Assembly: GCA_032718475.1 (NCBI GenBank)
Contig: JAUCBJ010006632.1
Coordinates: 1 to 64,000, forward strand
Origin: Nemertoderma westbladi
Taxonomy: Eukaryota > Xenacoelomorpha > Nemertodermatida > Nemertodermatidae
Length of the DNA stretch: 64,000 nt
Direction: 5' to 3'
Shown piece after piece: positions 34,614 through 47,400 of the stretch; positions within the stretch are counted from its first letter, which is position 1; every line of letters begins with the position of its first letter. Position numbers and translations under genes: made by a program. The notes beneath the pieces are model-generated. The model saw only the letters and a list, made by a program, of their open reading frames with translations, was not told the DNA's origin and searched no databases.

Positions 34614-37600
34614 ATGACTGAGTTGATAGAAGATGATCTTGGTATCAGGGAGCGATATACCCTACCGTTGCAAGCGTTTGTTGATAGCTTAATATGCGGC
34701 GACGATAGTCCCACTACTACGGAGGACGATGGCCGTTATATCGAACCGCCAATGTCGAAGGAACAACTCACGCGTGAATTGGACTATAGAAAATTCACCG
34801 CTCGCTATACACATCGTAATGGTACGTATATGGTCATCCTATCGATTTACACGATACGGACGATGTAGACACCGAAAGGGAAATGGTTCTATTTAAGTAT
34901 CATACCCAGCGGAGTCGGAAAGATAAACCGAGAATCGAACACAAGAATTCTATTCGAAACCGACTCGAAAGAGAAGACGTTGAAGAGCCGGATAAACGCA
35001 GTGACTTCAACGAATATCTGGAATTTTTGAGAGAAACATATCTCAATATTGCCAGTCAACAAAATCTAGAAACTCGATATCCTCAAGGTATACATCATGA
35101 CCCTATGATAGAACTCAAACGGCTCTATTTCACTATGATGTACCTTACCGCCGATCGACCGCTACCTGTTGTCCCGGATAGCTTCGAACAGATGGAGGAA
35201 ATTGTAAAACTGGAGAACGATCACCCGCGTTTCCCCTACAGGACGTGCGTCTTTGGTATTATTGCGATGAATGCCCTAGACCCAACCAGCAAACGGAAAG
35301 ACATAAACATCCGCGGAGACGTTGCACTAAACACAGTTTTACTCGCTATACTTACGGGAGTTTCGAGCGAAACTTGTTCGACGTATCACCCACGCTCGCT
35401 CGACTCAAACGATCCTTAAATAAACCCATGATCAGAGTTCCGGAATACTCGGTTAGACCTCCTCACTCCCTAGTAAGACCTCAAACTCTTGATCCTAATA
35501 GTATCACGGATCCTCCTGAACTGTATTCACTGTTCAAAGGTCTTGTGTTACCCGAACAATTAATCGGTGGCACTCCGGTAGTGGGCTCTCTAGATATTCG
35601 CCCATCCTACCTAGCCGGATTGGGACGCGGACATCTAATATCGCCGTTCAACCCATACAATCGTCCCGGTTTAACCCCGATACAACCCGTCACCAAAGTC
35701 AAGGAGAGCGTTATACGAAATGCGTTAGACTCTATTCGGCAGAAGATCGGAAAAGGAACTTACGATTGTTTAGAGAAACACAAATTGCAGCAACAAGTCC
35801 AAGCAGTGAAGGAGTTGGCCTTACCCCAGTTCGATCAAGAAATCAAGAACCTCGAGGAAGACATCGAACTTGGAGAAACCTATTCTCTACAAGAGTTTTT
35901 AAATGAACGCTTACAACGACAAGCGGAGGAAAATCAGCTCGAGGAGAAACACATCGAAATGGATGAGAGAGAAGAAGCAGCTTTAACCCAACCAGAAGCT
36001 CAAATCCTTATGACTGATCTCTATTCCAAAACCATCATTCATCCCTCAATGGTTCCCAATTTCGGAGACAAACTCTTCGCAACGGTACAACCCCAACTGG
36101 TTGATATCAACCTAAGATCCCGAGATCTTATCGCTGACGCTCCTATGTTACAGTGTCTGCCAATCGAGGCCGCTTGTGTCGACGGTATACTCGTTGAACC
36201 TCCGGACAATCGAGCGGATCTTGTCCGTCGTATGGTACACGAGGTCAACATACGCGCTAGACCTTTACCAAACTCGTTTTATGGGATCAAAGACCACCCT
36301 TATTATGTCAATCTAACTCAATATTATATGGTAAAACCTGAAGATCCGACACATAGTCTAAGGTTTCTACCACTAATAAATCCTCTCAACCTTGTCGAAC
36401 TCGAACAATTGCAGAAACATCTGGATCAGTTAGTAAAAGTAAACTCATTCAGAAAACCCTACAATGTTTCCAGAATAGAGAAGGATATAACGACTCCATA
36501 TAATCTCGATGGATTTATTAAAACTCGATTAGTCCATTGGAATCTCGACGTATTATTCGAGGAAGAGAGAATACAAAGATATGGAGATGTAGAGACGTAT
36601 ACTATACAGTATGTGGCGAATGCGCCACCTTGTGGCATCCGGTGGGGATTACCCTAGAGAACGCCACTAAAGAGTGGAACAAAACTCTTAACATTATCGA
36701 AATGTACGGAGTTGTCACTTATGATAACGAAGGTAGCGTTCCGGTCGGAGAACTGGGAACTACGCGCATGATACATATACGAGGACTATCTGGTTCTACC
36801 CACGTGTTTACTCGAGCGTGTTCCAACATGATTGATTATTCTTTTGAGACTCTCACCGAGATACAAAAGAAACTCCGACATGGACAATTCGAACTCGTGC
36901 AGCGTTACGTCACCAACACCGAGCGCAAACCGGCCATGGGTATTGATGGATTGATGTTACCCCAGCCCGTGCCGAGATGTTGTTTAACAAAAGAATCCTT
37001 AAAATCGGCTCAGCTGTTTATGGAGATCTCCAAAACGACTTCAGGAACATGGAGAATATCCCATATCCTTTCGTAGATATCCAGCTGATTGCTCCCTGGG
37101 CAGAAGGCCGAGGTTTCTTTCGAACTATGTATGCCAATACACCCAGCGGCATCAATAAAGTACAACGAACCTCCATCGGACATCTTGCTTTTCAAGAATA
37201 CGGATGGAATTTCAAAGTCAGAAACCCTATCAACTATCAACAAGTATATGGAGATCATTATTCTCGATTATACTTCGACGGACCATTGACCGCACCTAGC
37301 GTCGTGTATAGCTTCATGAGCGTTCCACTTCGTCCCTCATTAGCTATATACACTATCTTCGAAAACGCCGCACTTGTCGGTTGGCTAGCCGATGTGTGCA
37401 GTCGTACTATACGCGCCCATCCCTTGATACTTGGAACTAAACTCGCCAAGCTAGATAAACACAATAAATTCATCCGCTTTGAATGTTTTAGGCGATTCCT
37501 GACTCCGTTCCATAACGTTGATAGTCAGTTCAAGGACCGCGCTCTGACCAAGCTCAGCCAAAGAGACTCAGCTGCTGAGAAGTTAGACAGCGCTGGATTC

Positions 37601-38338
37601 GCCATTTTCAAAGACATTTGTATACAGAACTTACATTCCTCTGTTATACAAAGACCTCGAATCCCCATGGGTTATTCTATCGTGGAAGTTCAGACACTGG
37701 GTTCGCTTGAGGAGACAGCTACGCCTACCTCAGCTATGCAATTGGAAGACGAACCAATATGCTTAGAAACCGAGGAGATTCAGCCCACAGCGCCCCGGAG
37801 CAGAGACAACGACTACGTCTTGGAATGGTATCAAGGTCCACAATGTCTCACTGCGTACGATTATCAACATGCCAATTATGTTTCTAGGAAACGTTGCCGA
37901 TTGTGCGCATCTTGAGACCATTTCACCCCGGAGTACTCCAACGTGCCCTGCTCCTACTTCCATGAACAGCCTATGATGGAGATCTATTGTGCATATTGTA
38001 GACTCAATGACTTGCACATTTTCGCAGTCTGCCCCCAATTTATGACTCAATGCCATCATTGTCAGTTTAAAGGACATGCAAGTTTTGATTGCCCTTTCAA
38101 TCGCGATCTGGAAAGCGTAGATGAAATGATTACCCTACGCTATATCCGAGCCTGGGAAGCAAACACAGATTTACATTGTGAGTCACGTCATCGCTATTAC
38201 CCTGGACGTGCCTACGAAGGGGTTTATGCATTCCACCCGTACCTATTCGCGTCCGTGGAACAAAAATCTTGCACGCCGAGTTACGAACTAATGAAGCGTG
38301 TTGGCGAGAATATTTCGACCAAATTTGTTCATAAATAA
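34614..38338 (+). pseudogene. ORF3 of element A: large protein of unknown function, broken, 3' end missing
   Basis: Begins MTELIEDDLGIRERYTL, the same start as in B. Recognisable blocks in order: ELKRLYFTMMYLTADRPLP at ~35115; a CDEC...CTKH metal-site-like motif at ~35262-35335; a Gln/Glu-rich helical stretch at ~35780-35980; VVTYDNEG and STHVF at ~36715-36810; IPYPFVDIQLIAPWA at ~37060; FRRFLTPF at ~37485; then CRLC, CAYC and a perfect knuckle CHHCQFKGHASFDC at ~38059. Each block has a counterpart in D in the same order. Breaks: deletion at ~34828, frameshifts at ~35235, ~36620 and ~36980, and TGA at 37913-37915. The part after the knuckles is replaced by unrelated DNA. No membrane segment or signal peptide is seen. 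Function unknown. Confidence 0.85.
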
Positions 38339-38364
38339 ACTTATTAGGTTATGGGTTATGTATG

Positions 38365-39461
38365 TTATATATTATAGGTTATGAATTTCATAACCACATC
38401 TACTACATCCACGACTAGGAGAAAAAGTGGTGATCTCGACTTATCTGGTCGAGATTTGGATGCTGGGTGGGATCTGGATCTAGCAACTCTATTAACAGAT
38501 GAAAAACTTCCTCTTTTATCGCTATTCCATGTGGATTCAGCTTTTCGGCAGAAATCAAGTGTTTCTGGAAGAGTTGGGAATTCTTCCTTTTCAGATAGAC
38601 GGCGGGCAACCTCCCTATCCTGGAGGCTGGCTTGTATCCGGATCACAATACGTTTGTCATGGCATTCCTGACAGATATCTGCATCTTTTGCCAAATCACA
38701 GAGCGACAGATAGAAATCATCAAAAAATTCCCCTTGGCGTTGTTTACGAGCTTCAAATTGTATATGATCCACCCATGGATTTTGGCGTTTACGTAGATAG
38801 CGAACAATCGCATCCACAGTTTCATCGACGGTTGGTTGATCTGGATTTACAGCTTGAATTTCAATTGCATCGTGTTCAATCATCCGCTTTAAATCATCGC
38901 TGAGCATTGATCGAAGTCCGGCCATCTGTTCATCATAACCTAGTTGTGGCATATGTTGTAGTGTGGCGAAATCCCGAAAATTTTGTCTCCAGGCAATAAA
39001 ATCAGGATATGTGTCCTGATGTTTAAGTTTTTGAGGAAGGGAGCAGCAGCAGTGCGAGCGAGTGTAGTTTGAGATGTCCGTGCGCTAGGAGGTCGGGTTT
39101 GATCTCCATGCGGGGGCAGAGTCCGATCCTGATGTGTCACATTTCCATCTCCTCGTAGAACTTCAACTAACTGAATAAACTCATGTTGTCGTCGCTTTGC
39201 ATCTTCCTCTCGTCGAAGACATTCCTCCTCACAATCAATCCGCATTTGCTCTAACAATGTAGATAACAATTCATGGTCTGCGGGGTTCGCAGAAATTTTA
39301 CGGTGTCGCATCATGGGCATGGTGTCCGTTGGTGGGGAACCAATAATATCACTGGTAAAACCAAAAAATGGGGTTGAAAAATCGTCAGATCCGCCTACAG
39401 CACCTAAAGGCTGTTGGGGCGGACTATCGGTAGGTTTAACAGGTTGGGTAGACTGATCCAT
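38365..39461 (-). pseudogene. Ty3/gypsy-like gag fragment
   Basis: A minus-strand Gag in two frames: 39461-38940 (MDQSTQPVKPTDSPPQQPL) and 38952-38365 (MPQLGYDEQMAGL). A frame change near 39035 splits the typical gypsy Gag core. The second part reads FEARKQRQGEFFDDFYLSL, DICQECHDKRIVIRI and FPTLPETLDFCRKAEST, a familiar capsid pattern. It stops in a basic region with no zinc knuckle or pol, so the element is truncated next to the end of A. Its 5' side is cut at 39551 by the LTR of D, and its leader may resume after 59793. Confidence 0.72.
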
Positions 39462-39551
39462 TGAATTACAGAATTACCGGTAGTTTTTTTTTTGTAGGCC
39501 TATTTGTCTGTATGTGAATGTAGCCTTACTACACCAATATATGACTATACG

Positions 39552-41735
39552 TGTTACGGTATATGGCGCTGTATCCACAGTATTAGTCCATTATGCAGTA
39601 TGCAGTATTAGTCCATTATGCAGTATGCAGTATTAGTCCGTTATACTGTACGTAATATTAGTCCGTTGTGCAGTATAATTATTTAGATAAGGCGCAGTGT
39701 GGTGACATTTAGGTAAGGAAGTTAAAACGCCCATATATTTTGCATCCATTCATTTTGTATAGTATGTAGCCCTACCTACGTAATTTTGTATTAGGATATA
39801 TGTAGATAGTTCCAGGGTAGCGAGTTTACTCGGACCCTGGATTTTGTGCTTGCTGATATTAGTTTGATAGGGCTAGCATATAGGGACGCTGTCCTGGCCA
39901 TTCAGCAGCCAGAGACGTGATCCATTACCATATATGGTAATAATTTGAGGGCATAGGGCTACAATCCGGTCTCCTTATTGGATTAACTGCTTCCAGGTTG
40001 GTTTAATGCTAGCATGGACTGGAGAGCCAATGGGAGAGCGATTGAGTCACCTTATTGCATCACCCCATCGGGATCACCTATAAATTGGCGGTGTGCCGGT
40101 AGGGCCTTTTGTTGTTCATATGTTCATGCCTTATCACATGACACACCCCTGTTACAATTTACTTGCTGAGCTGTCTCTAATTTTGTATTAGGATATCGTA
40201 TTTTCTGCAATTTGCTAATTTTGATTAATTTCTTGGAATGATTTGCTAGTACGATTACTTTGCTTGTGTTTCTCAATAATTCCTTCGATTACTGCAAATT
40301 ACAATCGAACTATGATTTCTACCTTTGATTGATGGTTCTATGTGATTCTTTTCTGCGCAATAATCCCAAGGGATTCCTGAGACTGTCAGACTTTGTGATT
40401 TGCATGCGCCGCTACGGTAGCTATTAGCATCATGGAGGGCTAAGGTGCCAGTGGGCGGTGGGCGCATCGGGGGATTGAGCGACTAGGAGAGAGCGGAGGA
40501 TTCAAAGCGGGCAACGCTGGCCAGGGTCACCGTTGCCGCCGGGTATCTTGCACTGCGGCACGCAGACCGATCGCCGGTACAGTATCTAGGGGGCTGATGA
40601 TCCAGGTTTTGTCTCTATTTAGTATTAGGGGGGCAGGAATTGGGTTAGTTAGGAATCCTAGATGTACCCGGGAGAGGCCTGCGCGTCCGCGTATTACAAC
40701 GTTGAGTGTGGAGTACGAGTAGTGAATTGCACAATTGTAAACTGTGATTTCTAACGCTGATTGGTGTGTTATTGAAGTGTGCCTAAGATTACGAATGCTT
40801 AGATAGGCGCTCTTTTCCTTTGATTGATTTCTATTTCTTAGTTACAATAATTAGTTATTGATTAGGTCAAAGTAATACGGCAATTTAGGCTATTACTAGC
40901 GAAACCTGTTGCGTGATAAATTAGAATTACGTATTCTGGAACTCTTAGTAATTAGTACGCTGTTAAATATTTGTGACTGTAATTAATTAGTAAAAAATTA
41001 AGAATTAGTACGCAGCATAGCGGAGAGTAGCTAAGGTAATAATTAGTGTACTGTAAACTATTCACGCTGAGCGGTTATTTGCATTAGCGGGCAATCAGCT
41101 AGAACGCACTATTCGGTACGCACGATACGCTAGTAATTTTGCTGGCCTAAAGCCAGTCGCGGGCAGTTTTAGACTCGGAGTGGTATTATCCACGTAGAAA
41201 CAGATACTGTACCATTTTGATATTTTAAATATTCTCGCATTCACACATTACGTTAGGGAACCTCCAGTATTCGCGATTAGAAAGACGTAGGTAATAGCGT
41301 GCTTTAATAGTGATAGAATTAGGCGTAAGAATACTCTGAGTGCAAGGCCTCTCGCACTCGTCTTAAGTAAACTTAGGGAGCCGACTCGGGTTTATTGTTT
41401 TGGTTATTCCTGCGTGGCTCATAGATTCGAACAGTTAGCTCTCTATCGAGCAATCGGTAGAGAAAGGAACAAGCGATTTTGCAGGAGTTGTGTAAATTTA
41501 GTAAAATATATTAGCGGACGGCAGATTAGCGCCATCTAACGGTAAGTAGCGGTTTGTATTTAGCAACCCTTACAATTTAGTAATATCACGCTCCTGAGCC
41601 CCTTTACTTAACAGTAGAGCAGTCTTTGTGTCTTATTGGTTAGACGAGAACTTATTAGGTTGGCAGAAGGATATTAACGGGTATTGGTCTGTTCAACAGT
41701 TCTGCTGTTAGTATAGAGGTCGCGGTTGTTTATCA
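39552..41735 (+). repeat. 5' LTR of element D
   Basis: This 2,184-bp LTR starts TGTTACGG and ends TTTATCA. It contains three copies of a GCAGTATTAGTCC.TTA unit at ~39580-39680, a stem-loop at ~39806-39841 (arms TCCAGGGT/ACCCTGGA with inner CGAG TTTA CTCG), a TATA box (40079-40085) and a GTAAGT at ~41542. The minus-strand ORF at 40273-40467 recurs in the other LTR and is not a gene. Confidence 0.96.
40079..40085 (+). promoter_or_regulatory. Probable TATA box of element D LTR
   Basis: TATAAAT within CACCTATAAATTGG, in GC-richer surroundings, repeated in the 3' LTR at 58135-58141. Transcription would be expected to start about 25-35 bp downstream; no experimental support is available. Confidence 0.55.
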
Positions 41736-43064
41736 GTAATACGCGTTTTTGTTTTGCTGTACTGCGTACAGTAAATACGAATTAGATTACTGTATTAGGT
41801 ACTGTACTGCGTACGGTGAGACAGAGAGTATTCTTAGGCTGATTAGTTTAGATTACTGATACTTCGTATCAGTAATACGCGCATATTGCTTTGCTGTACT
41901 GCGTATAGTAAGGCAGATAGTGTATTCTTAGGCTGATAGTAGTATCACAGTATTAAGTAATAAGTTGGAGCACGTGATCGTCTGCTGTAGGCTATAGGCT
42001 AGCGTACAGTAAGACATTGAGTTTATTCTATTAGGTTGTTAGTTTAGATTACTGTATTCACTGGCTGCGTACAATAGTACAGTAGTACATTAGGCTGATT
42101 GTTGTTACTGCGGACGGTAGAAGGACATTTGTTTGCCGTACCACACACAGTATCATTAGGCTGTTAGGTTGGTGTACTGTTTTACTTACTGTGCTGCATA
42201 CAGTGAATGTACGGTAGTGCGTTTTGCTAATTGCGAATACAGCAGTTCCTTAGGCCTTAGGGCAAACAGTAATTAGTAAGTTTTTTGAAAATTTTAGCTA
42301 GGTTTGCGAGAATTCAGTTTTCGGTCAAAATTATTTTGTAAAATTCTAGAGTTTTGTACCGGTATGTTAGGTAACCGCTTAGTTATTTTATACCATCTGG
42401 AGATACATGGCAAGACGGAACTTCTGAGTTTGGGGTTTGTGTGGGTCTGCGGGTTCGGTTTGCAATCAGCGAAGGGCCTGAATCTTTGGACGCGGACGTG
42501 GAATCTCACAGCAAACAAGGTTGGTTGTTCTGTTGGCACCAGTGTGTTTGTGGAAGCAGTAAAAAATTACCGGTTGTTTAACTGCGAAGCTGAACTCAAT
42601 TTATTAGTTAGGATATTTAGGTTTAGCCGGCCATGGTTTTTTGAATCGCTCAAGTTAGAGAGAGAGTTAGAGAGAGTCGCAACCCGAAGATGTAGCCACG
42701 CGCTAGTGGATACATATAATATTTGAAATTAAAATTACGTTGATTGGAGCTATATATATAAAATTAGAAATATTCGGGTGGCAAGTTTATTTTGAATATT
42801 TTGTATTAGATTCAAAGTTATTTTGTGCTATACCGGTATTTAATACTATATAGTAGCTATATAATAATATTTTTTGTTTAAATATTGTGTTAGTATTTGC
42901 TATAACTATATACCCCATTAAATTCACAATATTGCATTGCGAATTTATTTGACATTTGGACCAACTGATTATTTGACAAATAATTTGACCGTATTTCGGT
43001 TAAATTATAATTATATCTCGAACTTTTGCGAGATTTTTGCCAGAAGGCAAATATTATTTAGACT
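41736..43064 (+). other. Leader of element D with hairpin-rich repeats
   Basis: This noncoding leader of 1.33 kb has several diverged copies of a ~100-bp unit at ~41745-42230, each with a palindromic core like TACTGCGTACAGTA and a trailing TTCTTAGGCTGAT. No TGG-type primer-binding site follows the LTR; the next bases are GTAATACGCG, and A also has GTAATA there. The ORF at 42304-42726 has no recognisable content and I do not call it. Confidence 0.65.
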
Positions 43065-44297
43065 ATGAGTGTCTCAGACAAAGAGGCACTAGAGGACAGC
43101 TATGAGACGGCGGCTGGACCGCCGACTGACGATAGCGTAAATATTACTGTTGATGACAATGCCGACTATGACGACGCAGCGAGCGACGCTGACGTAAGTG
43201 AACAGGAGGACGAGACAGTGACTAGTGAGGAAGAACAGCAGCCTCAGGTAATAGTATTAGGATCCCCTACCGCTACTGATAGGAAGGACTGTATGGCAGC
43301 CCGGACAGAGGTGAGTGATAGGGAGGGTAGTGTAGTAGAAGCGAGAGCCCGGAGCCCGGTTTCCAGACCTGTGGGTATGGTAAGTGCCGTGGTCCCGACG
43401 GCTGTTAGGAGTACCTGTAGTTCCCGAAATAATCCTTCAAGTCCACCAAGTGTGAGTCAGGTAAGCGAGAGAGAACTTGATATCGCGATAAAGAAGAAAC
43501 TTCGCGCGCATGCCGGACATATAACTCGGACGGCGGACAAGGTAAGGAAGATGTTAGCTGACCCAGCGAACATCGGGAGGGTAGAGTTAGTAGAGATTAG
43601 AAGAGGATATAACTCAGCGTTATTCAAGCAGACGGAGGAGCTTGCAGTCCTAGCGAAGAAGGCAGTAGAGTCTCAGTCGAGCGACGTAGCAACGAGGATT
43701 TACGACAGGGTTTTAGCAGCCTTGTTAGAGCACCGCGAGTTATCGGAGCGATTCCGACGAGTTAGGACGGAGAACTGGCTGCTATGGGCATCACAAACGC
43801 AGGCGACTCAGGTGAGTGACGCAGAGTTAAGAGACTTAGTGGAGCGGGAAGAGATCCAAGATAAGGAAGAGCGCCGTTATCAGAGGGAAGTTACTAGCTG
43901 GCTGATGCAGAATGGAGTGGTGGTACCAGGCCAGGTGCTACCGACGACGGAGAACATTCAACAGAGGACGTTGACTCCACCCGACGACGCATCTAGAGAC
44001 AGCGGCGATTCCCAGGTTAGTCACGCGCGAGGTAAGGTAATATGTGCTAGATCCCTTGTTTCTCACAACTCGGCGGAGGAGAGAAGACGCCGACTAGACG
44101 AACAGCAGGCGGAAGTTTTGCGTGCACAGGAAGCACGGAAGGAAGCCGAGCGGGAACGGGAGCGCACACGTAAGTTGGACGCAGAGTTACGAGAGTTGGA
44201 AGAGATAAGTAAGCGCGAGCGAGCGGAACGCGAGCAAAGGGAATGTGAACTCCAAGCCGAGCGCGAGCGCGAGGAACTCGAATGCGAACAGAGAGAA

Positions 44298-44447
44298 CGC
44301 GAACTCCAACTCGAATGCGAACGGGAAGCGAAGAAACGCGAACTCCAACTTGAATGCGAACGGGAAGCGAAGAAACGCGAACTCCAACTCGAACGCGAAC
44401 AGGAAGCGAAGAAACGCGAACTCCAAGCCGAACGCGAGCGCAAGAAA
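44298..44447 (+). repeat. 39-bp coding repeats in Gag coiled coil of D
   Basis: Three tandem 39-bp units starting CGCGAACTCCAACTCGAATG run from 44298 to 44414, plus a partial fourth. They encode RELQLECEREAKK-type 13-residue repeats, consistent with a long alpha-helical coiled coil. Antisense ORFs across this tract are by-products of the repeat. Confidence 0.88.
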
Positions 44448-47400
44448 CTCGATCGTGAACAGAAGGAGCGCGAGCTTCAACTCGAACGCGGACGCAAGGA
44501 ACGCGAACTCGAGATCGAGAAAAGAAGACGCGCATTGTATGAAGAAAAGGCGCGAGTGGAAGAAGAGAGCGCAGCGAGACGAGCGAGGGAAGAAGAAGAG
44601 CGTAAACTGGCGCAGTTGGAAAGTGCGAGATTAAGTTTAGAGAGCGAAGAACGGACTAGGAAGGCGAACGAAATCGCCGAGAAGGGGATGCGAATGCTCG
44701 AAGAATGTGGGGCGAGTGTGGGGACAGAGTTGCGAGAACTGTTCGCACTGCAGAAGGCCGAACAGGAAGCGAGAACTCCGACTATACGCGAGTCAACGAC
44801 GACCAGAATTCCTATACCCGGTCCAGCTATTACGAGTACACGGATCGTTAAACCGTTCTCTACATATCGCACGCCAGTTGGTATTAGTGCTTCACCTATC
44901 GCCCAGGATCTACGTCATCGGAACGCCGCACCACTGTATACCGAACGTGACAACGGAGAATTTAGAGAAGAAACTCCAACGGGACGAGTATTTGGCGAAC
45001 CGAACCCGCGGGTTTGGAATACGCGGACGGAGCGCCGACCCAGTTCGACGGAGAACTTCCGGGTTAAACCGGAAGAGGGATCATATGAGAGACAGCGGAT
45101 TACTCAGATAGAGCCGACTATACAACAGAACCCTAGCCAGGAATTTATTACGAGGGATGAGTTAAGTGCTAGTTTAGCGCAAGCTATATCGCCGCACATC
45201 CAACCTATAACGGACATGCTTAGCAACCTACGGTTAAAGGAAGCAGCCCAGGTAAGAAGTAATTCTAATCCTAGCAGGCCTGAGTTAGATAAAGTCCAGC
45301 CTAGTCAACGAGTACGCATATCGGAGGAGACTATACCACATAGACCTCAGGTAAGGACGCCTGTCCCGAATATCCATAATCCCAATTTCGAAAATTCGGC
45401 AGAAAGATTTATTGAGGAAGCTTGGGTCAGGGCCTCGGCGCGCAAACCATCGCGAGCGCTAAGGACTGACACTGAGTCAAGCGATGAAGAGGAAGAAATG
45501 AGATGTCAGAAGTCCCGAAACTATAAGGAAAGAAGGACGGACGCGGAGCAGGTAAGTTGGAACCACCGGGAAAGGACCAGACTTAACAACACTGCGGAAC
45601 TAAACCATTTGTTAACCCGGAACGACGCAACCCTTAGGGACATAGGTAAGTTTGCTGCTAGGCAAGGACTGCCGACGCAGCAACCCCAGAAGTTTATGGG
45701 TAACCATAAACATTGGAGGACCTTCAAAACCTATGTCGACGAGCAGCTAACCAACAGCACCTTTACTCCCAACGAAAAGTTCAACTATTTGCTTCAGATG
45801 CTCCATCGAGAACCTAGAGCCATTGCTGATAATTTCGTCGGCAATGAAAGAGCATTTGAGTTAGCGATGAAGATGCTTAGTGACATTTACGGGAATAAAA
45901 CCAAGATGGCGCAGTCGATAGTAGAAGACTTGGGTAAGGGCGGAAGGATTACAACTCCGTTAGAGCTGTTGAACTTAGCAAACGCTATTTCGAACGCATT
46001 GGACATCTTGAGGACGGTGAATCTACCTCATCATGGTGATCACGCCGAAGTTTTGAAAAGCGTAATAAGACGTTTAAACATGCGTTACAGACAGAAATGG
46101 CGCAAATTAGAGAATAAGTTGGAGGGCCAAGGTAAGGTGTTGACACTTCAGCATATTCATGACATGATAGCCACAGACGCAGTAGCAGAGATGAAATCAA
46201 ACTTCTCAGAAGAGAATATGAGGGAGTCTAAACCTGTTACCGGTAAGTCTATGGTAAGTTTTGACGATGACAGGACCACTGTGACATTTAACTCAGTAGA
46301 CAGATATAATTCGAATACCCCAGCCTTTAGATCAGACTCGCGAGTATGGTCAGGTGAGCGGTTAGATAGACCTAGGTTAAAGCAACAGGAGTTGCCGGAT
46401 GGATTTGTAGGTTGCCAATACTGTTTACTAAAGGAGGTAAGATCTGACGACCATAAGTTAGATAGTTGCAGACGGTTCAAAGAATTAAATTCGGAACAGA
46501 GAAGAGTTCAAGTGCGGACGTTGGACACCTGTTGGGCATGTCTTGCGCCAGGTCATGTACGGCGGCAGTGCCCGAACAGCAAGGACGGATGCATGGAATG
46601 CGGCAGACTACATCACAAGTTGCTACATGCGGATTTCCACACCCCAACGGACCGTTACTTACAGCGAAATCCTCAAAGGAAGGGGAGCAAAGAACCCGTA
46701 TCGATAAGGAGGAATACGTACACTGGCATCCAGGACGATGGTTACCAACCAGGTTCGTCGGACGAGGATGGCGAGTCGAGCGCGAGAGAAGTGACCTGCC
46801 AAGGTTTCACCGCGGATAGTTCATCGACCAGCGCGCGGACGTATTTATCATCGGCCACGTCGGAAATATTTAGCGTGATTCCGGTGAAACTCACTGGCGA
46901 TAAGGGATCGAAACGAATATATGTGATGCTGGACACTGCGTCCACATTATCGTATATCGACGAGGAAGTGGCGAGAGCCGTTTCTAGCTTCCAGGACGCC
47001 GAGGAGATCCAAATAGAGTTGAAGTCTATGCATGGGGTAGGAGACCTCAAGGTACACAGAATTTCGGTGGAACTAGATTCCCTACTTCCGAGAGACCAAC
47101 ACACTCGACAAGAACGGAAAGCTTTGCCATTGGACGGATTTAAGTGTCTAGCTATGAAGGGATTCGGCAGGCAGTTAGGTAAGGTGCCGCCGATGAGTCC
47201 CATAGCACAGGAGTATTTTGACAAGCTCAGGATACCCAGACACCAGGTAGGTTATAGGAATGTTTCTATGTTGATTGGTGCAGAACAGCTGATCGCACAC
47301 CAGATATGGGAAACGAGACCAGCTGAGCCGCATGTCAATGGACCACATGCCCATAGGACCATACTAGGTTGGTATACACGAGTACCCATGTCTTATGAGT

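Larger units (their letters stand above)
4807..38338 (+). mobile_element. BEL/Pao element A, 3'-truncated, interrupted by element B
   Basis: Element A runs from its 5' LTR (4807-5907) through a leader (5908-8163), gag-pol (8164-13401 and 30012-32907), a pol-ORF3 spacer (32908-34613) and ORF3 (34614-38338). The 3' end of ORF3, the 3' polypurine tract and the 3' LTR are absent; unrelated gypsy sequence begins shortly after 38338. Element B sits inside RT. Without B and its target duplication about 16.9 kb of A remains. All coding parts carry several stops and frameshifts, so A is the oldest of the three BEL copies. Confidence 0.88.

Noticed and set aside
34614-38338. ORF3 as an envelope gene
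   Set aside because: No signal peptide, transmembrane span or furin-like site is visible; it has zinc knuckles and a basic tail instead.
40273-40467. Minus-strand ORF in the D LTR
   Set aside because: Identical in both LTR copies and without domain signals.
42304-42726. ORF in the leader of D
   Set aside because: Lies in noncoding leader, is overlapped by an antisense ORF and shows no domain.
44047-44872. Long minus-strand ORFs opposite the D Gag coiled coil
   Set aside because: Produced by the repetitive Arg/Glu coding sequence; Ser/Arg/Phe-rich translations without homology.
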